Assembly (NCBI RefSeq): GCF_041261445.1
Contig: NZ_JBGCCU010000018.1
Span: forward strand, 1 to 64,000
DNA: 64,000 nt
Reading direction: 5' to 3'
From: Catenulispora sp. EB89
GTDB lineage: Bacteria; Actinomycetota; Actinomycetes; Streptomycetales; Catenulisporaceae
Position numbers and translations under genes: made by a program. This document shows positions 26,819-35,352 of this stretch, in pieces; the first letter of the stretch is position 1; every line of letters begins with the position of its first letter. Under the pieces are notes generated by a model that worked only from the letters and a program-made list of their open reading frames with translations, was not told where the DNA came from and ran no database searches.

Positions 26819-28015
26819 ATGACAGAGGCAACGGCAAACCGTGCCGCCAGACTCCCCTCCCTGACCGCGCTACGATTCGACGCCGCCTTCATGGTCTTCA
26901 TCTATCATTCGAACTATTTGGGTGCGTTTCGTAACACAAGGGTGCAGAAGGACTACGGCTTCGTCACCAACAGTGCCGGCGCGGTCGGTGTCTCGTTCTT
27001 CTTCGTCCTCAGCGGGTTCGTCCTGACCTGGGTCGCGAAGCCGGCTGACACGAAGGTGCAGTTCTGGCGTCGGCGGTTCCTGAAGATCTTCCCGAACCAC
27101 GCCGTGATCTGGCTGGTCATGGTCGGCATGCTGGCCGTGTCGGGCACCAGGATCATGGTCGAGCCGGCGGCCGCCAACCTCTTCCTGGTGAACTCCTGGG
27201 TTCCGAACATGAACAACCTGCTCTACGCGGTCAACGGGGTCACGTGGTCGCTGTCCGCGGAGATCGTCTTCTACCTGCTGTTCCCGTTCCTGATCCTGGG
27301 CATCGCCAGGATCCGGGCCGACCAGCTCTGGTACTGGGCCGTCGGCGTGGCGGCGTTGTCCCTGTCGGTTCCGCTGCTGTCGAAGACCTTCCTGCCCAAC
27401 GCTCCGATGTTCCCGGGGTACACCGAGTTCTCCTGGCCGCAGATGTGGTTCGCCTACCAGTTCCCGCTGGTGCGCTGCCTGGAGTTCGTCGTCGGCATCC
27501 TCTTCGCCCGCATCGTGATCAGCGGACGGTGGGTCCGGATCGGCCTGGGTCCGGCCGCGCTCATCGTGCTCGCGGTGTACGTGTCGTCCCTGTGGCTGCC
27601 CCAGCTCTGGGTGTTCGCCGCGCCCTACTCGTTCCCGCTCGGGCTGCTGGTCTCGGCCGCGGCCACGAGCGACATCGCCGGTCGCAGGACCGTGCTGACC
27701 CGCCGTCCGGTGGTCTGGCTGGGCGAGATCTCGTATGCGTTCTTCCTGATCCATCTCAACGTGCTGAAGTCCGCGCAGGCGGCGTTCAAGGGGGAGTGGA
27801 TGGGGTACGGCGACTACGACTCGACATCGTGGAGCACGCCGGTGGCGGTGCTGTTCCTGCTGGGCTGTCTGGCCGTCAGCGTCTTCCTGGCCTGGCTGCT
27901 CTACCGGTTCGTGGAGACGCCGATCATGCGGAAGTGGTCCAGGCCCGGTCGCGCCGGCCGGCGCGCGTGGTTCGCGGCGGTGCGGTCAGCGAGGCCGCGA
28001 CCACGGGCCGAGTGA
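26819..28015 (+). CDS. Acyltransferase-3 family membrane protein
   Basis: 398 residues, about ten transmembrane helices. It begins SLTALRFDAAFMVFIYHSNY, the N-terminal RxxAxxxVxxxH region that marks acyltransferase family 3, and contains WSLSAEIVFYLLFPF and GEISYAFFLIHLN. These integral membrane enzymes O-acylate sugars, antibiotics or surface polymers from cytosolic acyl-CoA. A role in acylating the product of this block is plausible but unproved. I use the ATG at 26819 rather than the one at 26726, whose extra residues are Pro-rich; the ribosome site is weak in both cases. Confidence 0.87.
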   Translation: MTEATANRAARLPSLTALRFDAAFMVFIYHSNYLGAFRNTRVQKDYGFVTNSAGAVGVSFFFVLSGFVLTWVAKPADTKVQFWRRRFLKIFPNHAVIWLVMVGMLAVSGTRIMVEPAAANLFLVNSWVPNMNNLLYAVNGVTWSLSAEIVFYLLFPFLILGIARIRADQLWYWAVGVAALSLSVPLLSKTFLPNAPMFPGYTEFSWPQMWFAYQFPLVRCLEFVVGILFARIVISGRWVRIGLGPAALIVLAVYVSSLWLPQLWVFAAPYSFPLGLLVSAAATSDIAGRRTVLTRRPVVWLGEISYAFFLIHLNVLKSAQAAFKGEWMGYGDYDSTSWSTPVAVLFLLGCLAVSVFLAWLLYRFVETPIMRKWSRPGRAGRRAWFAAVRSARPRPRAE

Positions 28016-28025
28016 GCGCGGCGGT

Positions 28026-28056
28026 CCGTCCGCCACCCGATGCCGGTGGCGGACGG
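28026..28056. terminator. Bidirectional terminator
   Basis: Perfect 12-bp stem (28026-28037 with 28045-28056) and 7-base loop between the convergent acyltransferase and MFS genes. Confidence 0.8.
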
Positions 28057-28064
28057 AACCGTTG

Positions 28065-29648
28065 TCAGGATTCGGTCAAGGTGGCGGGCTCGGCGATCGG
28101 ATCCGGTTGGCCGGCTGCCTCACCCGCGCCGGCCGCCGCCTGCGCGTCCGGCTTCTGGCGCATCGTGAACCAGGTCAGGACGATCACGACCGCGATGGTC
28201 ACGATGCCGCACACGGCCACCATGTGCAGCCCGTCGGTGAAGGAGTCGCGGGCCTTGACCAGCAGCGCCTGGGACTGGTCGGCCGGGAGCTTGGCCGCGG
28301 CGGCGACCGCGTCCGCCAGGGTCTGGCGGACCCCGGGGACCGTCGAGTGCGCCATGCCGGACTGGTAGAACGCGGCGCCGACGCTGCCGAGCACGGCCAG
28401 TCCGAGGTTCGTTCCGAAGTAGTTGCCGGTCTCCGACAGCGACGCCGCCGAGCCCGCCTTCTCCGGCGGCGCCGACCCGACGACCAGGCCGGTGCCGAGC
28501 ACGAACAGCGGCCCGATGCCCAGGGCCACCAGCCCCACGCTCAGCGACACCACGCTGACGTCGGTGGTGCGCGTCACAGTACTGAGCAGGGCCAGGCCGA
28601 CGACGCACAGCACGAGTCCGCCGAGAATCGCGGTGCTGGACTGGACCTTCTTCATGAGCGCCGGGGTGACCATGGCCCCGATCGCGATGCCCGCGCCGGT
28701 CGGGGCCTGCCACAGCCCGGCCTTGGCCGGGTCCAGCCCGACCACGCTCTGGATGAACTGGCTGGTCAGCAGGCCCGCTCCGGCGAGCGTCCCGGAGCCG
28801 ATGAGCATGGCCAGCAGCGAGCTGCTGAACCGGACGTTGCGGAACAGGCGCAGGTCCAGCAGCGGGTTGGGCAGCCGCAGCTGACGGAGCGTGAACACGA
28901 TGCCGAACACCACGCCGACGACGATGCCGATGGCCGGCCCCACCGCCGAGCTTCCGTCGCCGGCCGACAGCTGCTGGATGCCGTAGACCACCGGCAGGAT
29001 CGAGGCCAGCGACAGCACCACGCTGACCAGGTCCAGCCGATTGGCCTGGGGGCTGCGGTACTCGGGCAGCAGGATCGGCCCGACGATCAGCAGCAGCAGC
29101 ATGACCGGTGTGCCGAGCAGGAACACCGAGCCCCACCAGAAGTGCTGGAGCAGGATGCCGCCGACGACCGGACCGAGCGCGGTCCCGCCGAACGCACAGA
29201 AGGCCCACAGCGAGATCGCCGTGCCCATCTGCTTGGGGTTCCGGAACATGTTGCTGATCAGCGCCAGCGTCGACGGCGACAGCGTGGCGCCGGCGATGCC
29301 CAGCAGCGCCCGGGCGATGATCAGCATCAGCGGACTGGTCGAGAACGCCGCGAGCAGCGAGGCGGCGAAGAAGCCGCCCGCGCCGATCATCAGGAGCTTG
29401 CGCCGCCCGATCCGGTCGCCGAGCGTGCCCATCGTGATCAGGAACCCGGCGAGCATGAACCCGTAGATGTCCGTGATCCACAGCTGCTGGGTGCCGCTCG
29501 CGTGCAGGTCGGCGCTCAGATGGGGCAGTGCCAGGAACAGGCCGCCGATGTCGAAGGAGACAAGCAGCGTGGGCAACGCCAGTGCGGCCAGCCCCAGCCA
29601 TTCCCGGCGCCCGGCCAACGGGGCCGCGTCCGGAGTCGTGTCACTCAT
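28065..29648 (-). CDS. MFS drug exporter (DHA2, 14-TMS)
   Basis: 527 residues with 14 predicted membrane helices, typical of the EmrB/QacA DHA2 family. Motif A is GTLGDRIGRRKLLMIG and motif C-like segments are seen in SPSTLALISNMF and GGTALGPVVGGILL. It would export a small hydrophobic product by proton antiport, making it the likely self-resistance or export pump of the adjacent biosynthetic block. The ATG at 29648 has GGAAGG upstream. No TetR regulator is adjacent. Confidence 0.92.
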   Translation of the reverse strand: MSDTTPDAAPLAGRREWLGLAALALPTLLVSFDIGGLFLALPHLSADLHASGTQQLWITDIYGFMLAGFLITMGTLGDRIGRRKLLMIGAGGFFAASLLAAFSTSPLMLIIARALLGIAGATLSPSTLALISNMFRNPKQMGTAISLWAFCAFGGTALGPVVGGILLQHFWWGSVFLLGTPVMLLLLIVGPILLPEYRSPQANRLDLVSVVLSLASILPVVYGIQQLSAGDGSSAVGPAIGIVVGVVFGIVFTLRQLRLPNPLLDLRLFRNVRFSSSLLAMLIGSGTLAGAGLLTSQFIQSVVGLDPAKAGLWQAPTGAGIAIGAMVTPALMKKVQSSTAILGGLVLCVVGLALLSTVTRTTDVSVVSLSVGLVALGIGPLFVLGTGLVVGSAPPEKAGSAASLSETGNYFGTNLGLAVLGSVGAAFYQSGMAHSTVPGVRQTLADAVAAAAKLPADQSQALLVKARDSFTDGLHMVAVCGIVTIAVVIVLTWFTMRQKPDAQAAAGAGEAAGQPDPIAEPATLTES

Positions 29649-29800
29649 GGTAAATCCTTCCTCGCTCACCACAGTGGGTCGGCACCCCGCGCGTGGCGCC
29701 TTCACCTGGTAGTCGGAGCAGATCCGGAGAACCCGACACGTGAGGTGATCCGAGTTCGACGGTCCGTGGTCGGTACGAGCTACGCCCCGACGCGCGAAGC

Positions 29801-29842
29801 AGGCCGGCGCCCGCGCACTGTGCGGGGTGCGGGCGCCGGCCT
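29801..29842 (-). terminator. Hairpin terminator
   Basis: Perfect 14-bp stem (29801-29814 with 29829-29842), downstream of the minus-strand methyltransferase and upstream of the MFS gene. The DNA between it and 29934 is a G/T-rich simple repeat on the plus strand. Confidence 0.7.
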
Positions 29843-29933
29843 GTGGTGGGGGTGGTGTGTGCGGTGCTTGTCGTGTGCGTGGTGCGTGGTGCCTGTGGTG
29901 CGTGTCTCGTGCTCGCGGCGCGAGTCGTGCCGG

Positions 29934-30764
29934 TTAGGAGCGCGGCTTGCCGAACGCCGCGATGGTGTAGCCGATCCGGTTGGCGCTGATCTCGAAGAAC
30001 CCGGAGAGCCCGCCCTCCAACCCCTCGTACGCCTCGCTTCCGAACCGGTCGACCACGGAATCGCGGACCCCCCGCGCGGCCTCGATGTACTTCGGGCCCA
30101 TGCCGAAGACCCGCGGACCGCACTCGGTGTACTCCTCGACCACGAAGCCGGCCGCGGTGAACTTCTCGATCCAGCCCGGCAGGGTGAGCAGGTTGTTCAG
30201 GCCGAGGGCGGCGAAGAACTCCTCGACCTCGCGCGCGCTCGCCTCGGACGCGACCGTGTAGTCGACCAGCCCGACGCGTCCGCCGGGGCGCAACACACGG
30301 TGCAACTCGCGCAGTACCCGCTCCAGATCGGGCGCGTGGATGAGCGACTCCATCGCCAGGACCGCGTCGAACGAGGCGTCGGCGAAGGGCAGCGCCATGT
30401 AGTCGGCGCGCTGGTAGCGGACCTGTTCCTGCATCCCCGCCGCGGCCGCCCGGGCCGTCGCGGCGTCCACCTCGGCCTGGCTGACCGTGACGCCGGTGAC
30501 CTGCGCGCCGGTGGTCTCGGCCACGTCGAGGGCGGGCAGCCCGAGCCCGCAGCCGGCGTCCAGGACCCGGTCTCCGGGCCGGAGGTTGATCGCGTCAGCG
30601 ACCTTCCGCGTGATGCGCCGCGACGCCTCGCGCAACGGCGTGGTGTCCTCCTCGCCGTACCAGTAGGAAAGGTGCACCTGCCCCTCGTTGAGGAGATTGG
30701 TCATCGAGGCCGACTCGTCGTACCGCCGGCCCATTTCGTCGGGTCCGATTACTGTCTTCGCCAC
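29934..30764 (-). CDS. RebM-like SAM methyltransferase (second copy)
   Basis: 276 residues, paralogous to the methyltransferase at 18332. GQVHLSYWYGEEDTTPL matches that protein's lid motif. RVLDAGCGLGLPALDVA is motif I, and QVTGVTVSQAEVD, FDAVLAMESLIHAPD, LHRVLRPGGRVGLVDY and the shared ECGPRVFGMGPKY segment follow. Two such enzymes at both ends of the block suggest two methylations of the same scaffold (inference). It is in the same orientation as the MFS gene but separated by a terminator. Confidence 0.88.
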   Translation of the reverse strand: MAKTVIGPDEMGRRYDESASMTNLLNEGQVHLSYWYGEEDTTPLREASRRITRKVADAINLRPGDRVLDAGCGLGLPALDVAETTGAQVTGVTVSQAEVDAATARAAAAGMQEQVRYQRADYMALPFADASFDAVLAMESLIHAPDLERVLRELHRVLRPGGRVGLVDYTVASEASAREVEEFFAALGLNNLLTLPGWIEKFTAAGFVVEEYTECGPRVFGMGPKYIEAARGVRDSVVDRFGSEAYEGLEGGLSGFFEISANRIGYTIAAFGKPRS

Positions 30765-30864
30765 GGTCGTCCACTCTCATTCCGGCAATTGCGGACATGT
30801 CGGAGTGTCACTCTAGTGCGGTGATTTGCGGGCCTTCTTCTTTGTGATTGCTCGAAATGGGCTG

Positions 30865-33800
30865 CTATTGCGATTCGCGATGGAGATCGATTTCGTGCGC
30901 GGTTTCGGCGACCTCGGGATGGAGTGAGGCGCGTAGTGCCGTGACGACCTCACGCCAGGATTCGCTGGGCGTCCCGGGGCCGGTCCTGGTGTCGATGACC
31001 GCGCTCGCGAGCTGTGCGGCGACCAGACCACCGCTCAGGTCGCCGCGGTCGGCCAAGGTTTGTGCGGCAGCCAGCACCCCGGCTGGCGGACGCTCGCCGA
31101 GCTCGTGGTTGATCTGCTCCCTCAGCCGCTGCTCGGACACGCCCGCGAGGTAAGGACGGCCCGCCAGCAGGTCGGCGTAGGCGACGAGCCGACTGTCGAG
31201 ATCGTCGGCCGCCGGGTCCACGAGCGCCAGCGCCAGCCGGACGGCGAACCGCGTGTGCCGGGGCTCGCCGGCCAGCGCCGCGAGGCACCGCTCGACGAGA
31301 TCCAGCGACCACGGCTCAGGGTTCTGATAGCGGTTCCGGAGGCCGGTGAGGGTCCCGGTCAGCGCCGAGGCGAGCTTGGCCCGGGCCGGATCGTCGGCGA
31401 GGCGGCGCAGCACATCCGGGACCCGGTCGGCGCCGGATCCGGTCAGGATCAGGGCCCTGATGAGCTCCGAGGCCAGCTCGGCCTCGTCGGCGTCCGGCCC
31501 GAACAGGGTGCCGACGAGCTCGTCGAACCCGCCCCGGTACCACGGCGCCCAGACCCCGAACGCCTTCAGCCCCCGGAACCGGACACCGCCGTCGTCCGAG
31601 GCCCGCAGCAGGTTCCGGACCAGCGCCGCATAGGCGGCGCGCGCTTCCGGCGGGTACTGCCGCGGGTGGGGCTGGAAGAGCGTGCGGATCATCAGCTCGC
31701 TCATCGCCGGGCCGACGGCGGCGGCGACGGCGTCCAGCGCGCGCGGGTCCTCGGTGGCGTCGCGCAGCACGACGGCGATCGCCACCCGCACGTCGCGGTG
31801 CGTATCAGGCTGCTGCCAGGCGCGGAGGAGGACGTCCAAGTGGCCCGGGGTGCGGTTGCGGCGGAGCTGGCGGACGGCCTGCTTGCGCAGCGTGACCTTG
31901 CTGTCCGGAGCGAAGAGGGCTGATTCGAGCGCCGGACCGAGGACCGAGGGGCGCACTCGTGCGCAGCACGCGGTCAGGGCCGCGACGGCTTCGGGCGACT
32001 GCGGGCCGTTGGCCTCGGCGAGGAGGCGGGGGAGTGCGGCTTCGGGGGATTCGGCGACGGGCGGTTCCGCAGCATGCAGCTCGGCGTTCGGTTGCGCGGC
32101 AGGTAGCTCGGCGCTCGGCTGGGCGGCATGCAGCTCGACGCTCGGTTCCGCGGCACGCAGCTCGAGGCTCGGTTGCGCGGCACGCAGCTTGGCGCCCGTC
32201 TGCGCGGCATGCAGCTCGGCACTCGGCTGCGCGAGATCTGTTTCCTCGGCAGCGCCTGCATTCTGCGCGGCCTGCTCCGGTGTTCCGCTCGGCATTGCCC
32301 TTGTCGCTTCGGCGGGCGTCGTGAGCTCCGGGCAGTTCTCCGCCCGCCGCCCCAGCGCCCGTCGCAGATCCCTGACAACAGCGGCGTCGTCGAGCCACGG
32401 CCGCAGCACCGCGACCAGCTCGCGTTCCTGCCCCGGCTGGAGCGCCAGGTCCAGCCGCCAGTAGTCCGGCGGCGCGACGTGACGGTAGCCGTAGCCACGT
32501 CGCCGCCTTCCCCGCAGCTGCGGCGGCGGGTTCAGCTCCTCCTCGGTCGGCACCTCCAGCCCCGCCGCGCCGAACCGCGCGACGAGCTGCCGGTGTACGT
32601 CCAACGCCCACGCCACCAGACCCGGCGACGTCTGGTGCCGCAGCGTCCGGCGGGCCAGCAGCCGGAGGGTCCGCCGCGCCTGCTCCGACGAGTCGCGCGC
32701 GTCCATCGCGGCCGCCGTCAGCCGCTCCAGGACCGGCACCCACTCGTCCCCGAACACCGCGACCGGCAGGCCGACCAGCGACTCGAGGAAGCTGCGGCGC
32801 ACCGGATCCTGCTCGTTCAGCACGCGCGGGGCCAGCGCCTCGACCTGCCGCAGCACCTCCGCCGCGTTGCCGGTCGCCGCCGCGCAGCGCAGGAGCAGGG
32901 ACCGCGCAGCCGTCCGCACCGTCGTGGTGCCCGAGGCGGCGGCTTCGGTCAGCACCTCGACCGCTTCGGCGAACGGCAGATACGAGGCCAGCATCAGCTC
33001 GATCGCCTCGGCCTGCGACCGGCGCCGGTTCGCGTGCCACTGCGGCTGGTGCCACTCCAGCATTCGCCGCGCCTCGGCCTCGGCCCGCGCTCGCGGCAGC
33101 ACGTCGAGCAGCGGTTCGGCCCACATCGGCTGGAGCTCCGGCGCGGCTGCGGCGAAGGCGTCGACGAGGGCTTCGCGGCGCGCCGTCGGCAGGTGTCGCA
33201 GCACGGCCCACAGCGTGTAGACGTCGCCGTCCACGGAGGCGAGGATTCCGGCGTCGTCCAGGGCGGCGACGGCATCGTAGTGCCGGCGGTTCGTCTTCTT
33301 CCGGTCGTCGTGGGACGCCACGGACCAGGCGCGCATCGGGTCGGCTTTCACCAGCGCGGTGACCGCGCGGGAGGGAAGCTGGAGTCCGTAGCGGTTCGGC
33401 TGCTTCTCCAGCAGCGCGATCGTCCGGATCGGCAGCGACTCCGCGAGGACGCCGAGAACGGTGCCCCACCGCCGCCAGAACCCGTAGCCGGGCACGCCGA
33501 GCGCCGGATCGCCGCTCTCGATGTGCGTCATCACGACGTCCGGATGCCTCCGGGCGAGCGCGGTCCACGAGCCCACCGCGTGCGCCAGCTCCGGCAGCCG
33601 CCGCGCTGCCACGTCCGCGGAACACGCGGGCAGCAGCGCCGCGGCCTCGCCGTCGCCCCACTGCCGGCGCACCGACGGCAGCAGGCGGTCGGCCAGCGCG
33701 GTGCGGCGCGCGTGGAGGAGGGTTCGGTAGAAGGCTTGACGCAGGTCCAGCGGGGCGTCCGTCAGGACGGCCGCCGCGGCGTCGTCGGTGATGTCGGTGA

Positions 33801-33936
33801 CCGGGAGGGTCCTGACCGCGCGTAGCGCGGCCCGCCTCAGAGCGAGGTCGTCTCCCCGGAGTGCTTGCTCGATCACCGGGAGGTCCCGGTCGATCATGGC
33901 CTGGTGCAACGCCTCCCGGCGTTCTCGCTCGATCAT
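30865..33936 (-). CDS. Large alpha-helical repeat (HEAT-like) protein, function unknown
   Basis: 1023 residues, almost entirely predicted helix. HEAT-like units are visible at the N-terminus (LPVIEQALRGDDLALRRAAL) and C-terminal half (DSKVTLRKQAVRQLRRNRTPGHLDVLLRAW and VAIAVVLRDATEDPRALDAV). A low-complexity linker at about 570-625 is made of six imperfect 9-residue copies of AQPSAELHA, and an ELTTPAEAT region precedes it. There is no signal peptide, membrane helix or recognised catalytic motif. I start at the ATG at 33936, since the upstream extension of the frame is shadow of the hydrolase gene. The role is probably a scaffold; I do not recognise the family. Confidence 0.75.
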   Translation of the reverse strand: MIERERREALHQAMIDRDLPVIEQALRGDDLALRRAALRAVRTLPVTDITDDAAAAVLTDAPLDLRQAFYRTLLHARRTALADRLLPSVRRQWGDGEAAALLPACSADVAARRLPELAHAVGSWTALARRHPDVVMTHIESGDPALGVPGYGFWRRWGTVLGVLAESLPIRTIALLEKQPNRYGLQLPSRAVTALVKADPMRAWSVASHDDRKKTNRRHYDAVAALDDAGILASVDGDVYTLWAVLRHLPTARREALVDAFAAAAPELQPMWAEPLLDVLPRARAEAEARRMLEWHQPQWHANRRRSQAEAIELMLASYLPFAEAVEVLTEAAASGTTTVRTAARSLLLRCAAATGNAAEVLRQVEALAPRVLNEQDPVRRSFLESLVGLPVAVFGDEWVPVLERLTAAAMDARDSSEQARRTLRLLARRTLRHQTSPGLVAWALDVHRQLVARFGAAGLEVPTEEELNPPPQLRGRRRRGYGYRHVAPPDYWRLDLALQPGQERELVAVLRPWLDDAAVVRDLRRALGRRAENCPELTTPAEATRAMPSGTPEQAAQNAGAAEETDLAQPSAELHAAQTGAKLRAAQPSLELRAAEPSVELHAAQPSAELPAAQPNAELHAAEPPVAESPEAALPRLLAEANGPQSPEAVAALTACCARVRPSVLGPALESALFAPDSKVTLRKQAVRQLRRNRTPGHLDVLLRAWQQPDTHRDVRVAIAVVLRDATEDPRALDAVAAAVGPAMSELMIRTLFQPHPRQYPPEARAAYAALVRNLLRASDDGGVRFRGLKAFGVWAPWYRGGFDELVGTLFGPDADEAELASELIRALILTGSGADRVPDVLRRLADDPARAKLASALTGTLTGLRNRYQNPEPWSLDLVERCLAALAGEPRHTRFAVRLALALVDPAADDLDSRLVAYADLLAGRPYLAGVSEQRLREQINHELGERPPAGVLAAAQTLADRGDLSGGLVAAQLASAVIDTRTGPGTPSESWREVVTALRASLHPEVAETAHEIDLHRESQ
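32068..32233 (-). repeat. 27-bp coding minisatellite
   Basis: About six imperfect tandem 27-bp units inside the large helical-repeat gene, each encoding a 9-residue unit (AQPSAELHA and variants). The frame is maintained throughout, so length change would alter only the linker between the two halves of the protein. Confidence 0.8.
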
Positions 33937-34082
33937 GCTCCGACGGTGCCGTCGACCTTTCGCGTGTTCATGATCGCGATGTTTGCAGGTTGGCGGCCTG
34001 CGCCGCAACGGGATTGCCGGGCGGCGGGGTGGTTGCCGGGCGGTGGCGCGACGCTCGCGCGGCGATCGGGACTCCCGCGCGG

Positions 34083-34802
34083 TCAGGCGTGCGCGAGCTT
34101 GAGGAACAGTTCGCTGAGCTCGAGCGGCATCGTGATCATGCAGTCGTGCCCGGTCGGCAGCTCCCACACCTGCGCGGGCGTGCCGTTCGGCTGCGTGGCG
34201 GCGACGGGTCGGCGGACCACGCCCTCGGGCCTGGCCCCGGTGCAGTGGATGTGCGTGCGCGGGATCGCTTTCACGGCCGGGTTGTCGAGGTGCACCGGCT
34301 GCGTCAGGCACAGCACCGGCTGGTCGGAGAGCATCGTGCGCAACCAGGCGACGTCCGCCGGCTCCGTCACGCCGAACAGCCCGAGGGGCGCCGGCTGCTC
34401 CGGCATCGGCGGGATCCGCCAGCCCTCGGCGGCCTCGATCATGTACTTGGTCACCGGCAGCACATCGAGCGCACTCTCCCCATCCTCCGGCACCATCGCG
34501 TCGAGATAGACCAGGTGCGAGACACGCTCCGGAACTTCGTTGGCCACAGAGGAGATGACCAACCCCGCGTAGCTGTGCCCGACGAGGACCACATCGGTGA
34601 GGTCGTGGTCGCGGATCAGCCCGACGACGTCCTCGACGTGCGTCTCGAGCCCCACTTCGGGGCCGAGCAGGTGCGCCTTGTCGCCGTAGCCGGTCAGCGA
34701 CGGCGCGAACACGCGGTGCCCGGCGTCTTCCAGCAGCGGGACGACCCGCTCCCAGCACTGCCCGCTGTGCCAGGCGCCGTGGACCAAAAGGAAAGTGGAC
34801 AT
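34083..34802 (-). CDS. Alpha/beta hydrolase (esterase family)
   Basis: 239 residues of the salicylate-esterase/hydroxynitrile-lyase-like branch: LVHGAWHSGQCWERVVPLLE at the start, nucleophile S77 in GHSYAG, HLVYLDAMVPEDG, and a catalytic His in TGHDCMI near the C-terminus. Plant and bacterial members cleave small esters; the substrate is not evident here. The ATG at 34802 is divergent from an HxlR-type regulator, with a 113-base shared promoter that contains candidate operators, so the regulator very probably controls it. Confidence 0.88.
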   Translation of the reverse strand: MSTFLLVHGAWHSGQCWERVVPLLEDAGHRVFAPSLTGYGDKAHLLGPEVGLETHVEDVVGLIRDHDLTDVVLVGHSYAGLVISSVANEVPERVSHLVYLDAMVPEDGESALDVLPVTKYMIEAAEGWRIPPMPEQPAPLGLFGVTEPADVAWLRTMLSDQPVLCLTQPVHLDNPAVKAIPRTHIHCTGARPEGVVRRPVAATQPNGTPAQVWELPTGHDCMITMPLELSELFLKLAHA

Positions 34803-34915
34803 GGTGGTTACCTTTCGTGCCTCGGTACTCTTTGAGAACCACATCCATGCTGGTGCACGCGAAGCACCACGGGCAACAAGGCACTTTTCAGTGCCTCGGT
34901 TCTCTGGAGGTAACC
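34803..34915. promoter_or_regulatory. Divergent promoter with paired operator-like repeats
   Basis: A 15-base direct repeat with one mismatch occurs at 34817-34831 and 34891-34905 (GTGCCTCGG[A/T]CTCT type, with a T before the variable base). The left copy continues into an imperfect palindrome (GGTACTC-TT-TGAGAACC). The outer edges carry GGTTACC/GGTAACC inverted copies next to both start codons. The arrangement suits binding of the dimeric HxlR regulator encoded at 34916 and autoregulation. Confidence 0.55.
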
Positions 34916-35290
34916 GTGGACACGGCGAATGGCGACGCGTGCCGGACCCGCGTGGTGCTGGAGATCGTCGGCGACAAGTGGTCGCTGCTGGTCGTGCGCA
35001 ACCTCCGGGACGGCCCGCGCCGCTTCGGCGAGCTCAAGAAGGCCATCGACGGCATCAGCCAACGGATGCTCACCGTCACCCTGCGCAGCCTGGAGCGCGA
35101 CGGGATCCTGACGCGCACGGTGCGCAACGTCATGCCCCCGCACGTGAGCTACGAGCTGACCCCGATGGGCGTCACGCTGCGCGAGGCCGCCGCGCCGCTG
35201 CTGGAGTGGAGCATCGCGCACCTGTCGCAGATCGACGATGCCCGGGCCGACTACGACGCTCGGCCTGACTACGATTCCCCCGCCGACTGA
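34916..35290 (+). CDS. HxlR-family winged-helix regulator
   Basis: 124 residues with the HxlR signature: C-terminal to a Cys near the start (DACRTRVVLEIVGDKWSLLVVRNL), then GPRRFGELKKAIDGISQRMLTVTLRSLERDGILTR (recognition helix and wing) and PPHVSYELTPMGVTL. The single N-terminal Cys may serve as a redox or aldehyde sensor, as in some family members. I choose the GTG at 34916, after GGAGG, because upstream ATGs would add 11-33 residues foreign to the family and would bury the operator repeats in coding sequence. Confidence 0.87.
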   Translation: MDTANGDACRTRVVLEIVGDKWSLLVVRNLRDGPRRFGELKKAIDGISQRMLTVTLRSLERDGILTRTVRNVMPPHVSYELTPMGVTLREAAAPLLEWSIAHLSQIDDARADYDARPDYDSPAD

Positions 35291-35352
35291 CCGGCCATTT
35301 CCCCGCTCGGTCTACGACCCTCGCGACCGCTGACCGGCCCTCTCCGCTTCGT

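Noticed and set aside
28062-30824. 920-residue plus-strand open frame over MFS and methyltransferase genes
   Set aside because: Gln/His/Arg-rich antisense translation; the minus strand carries the recognised proteins.
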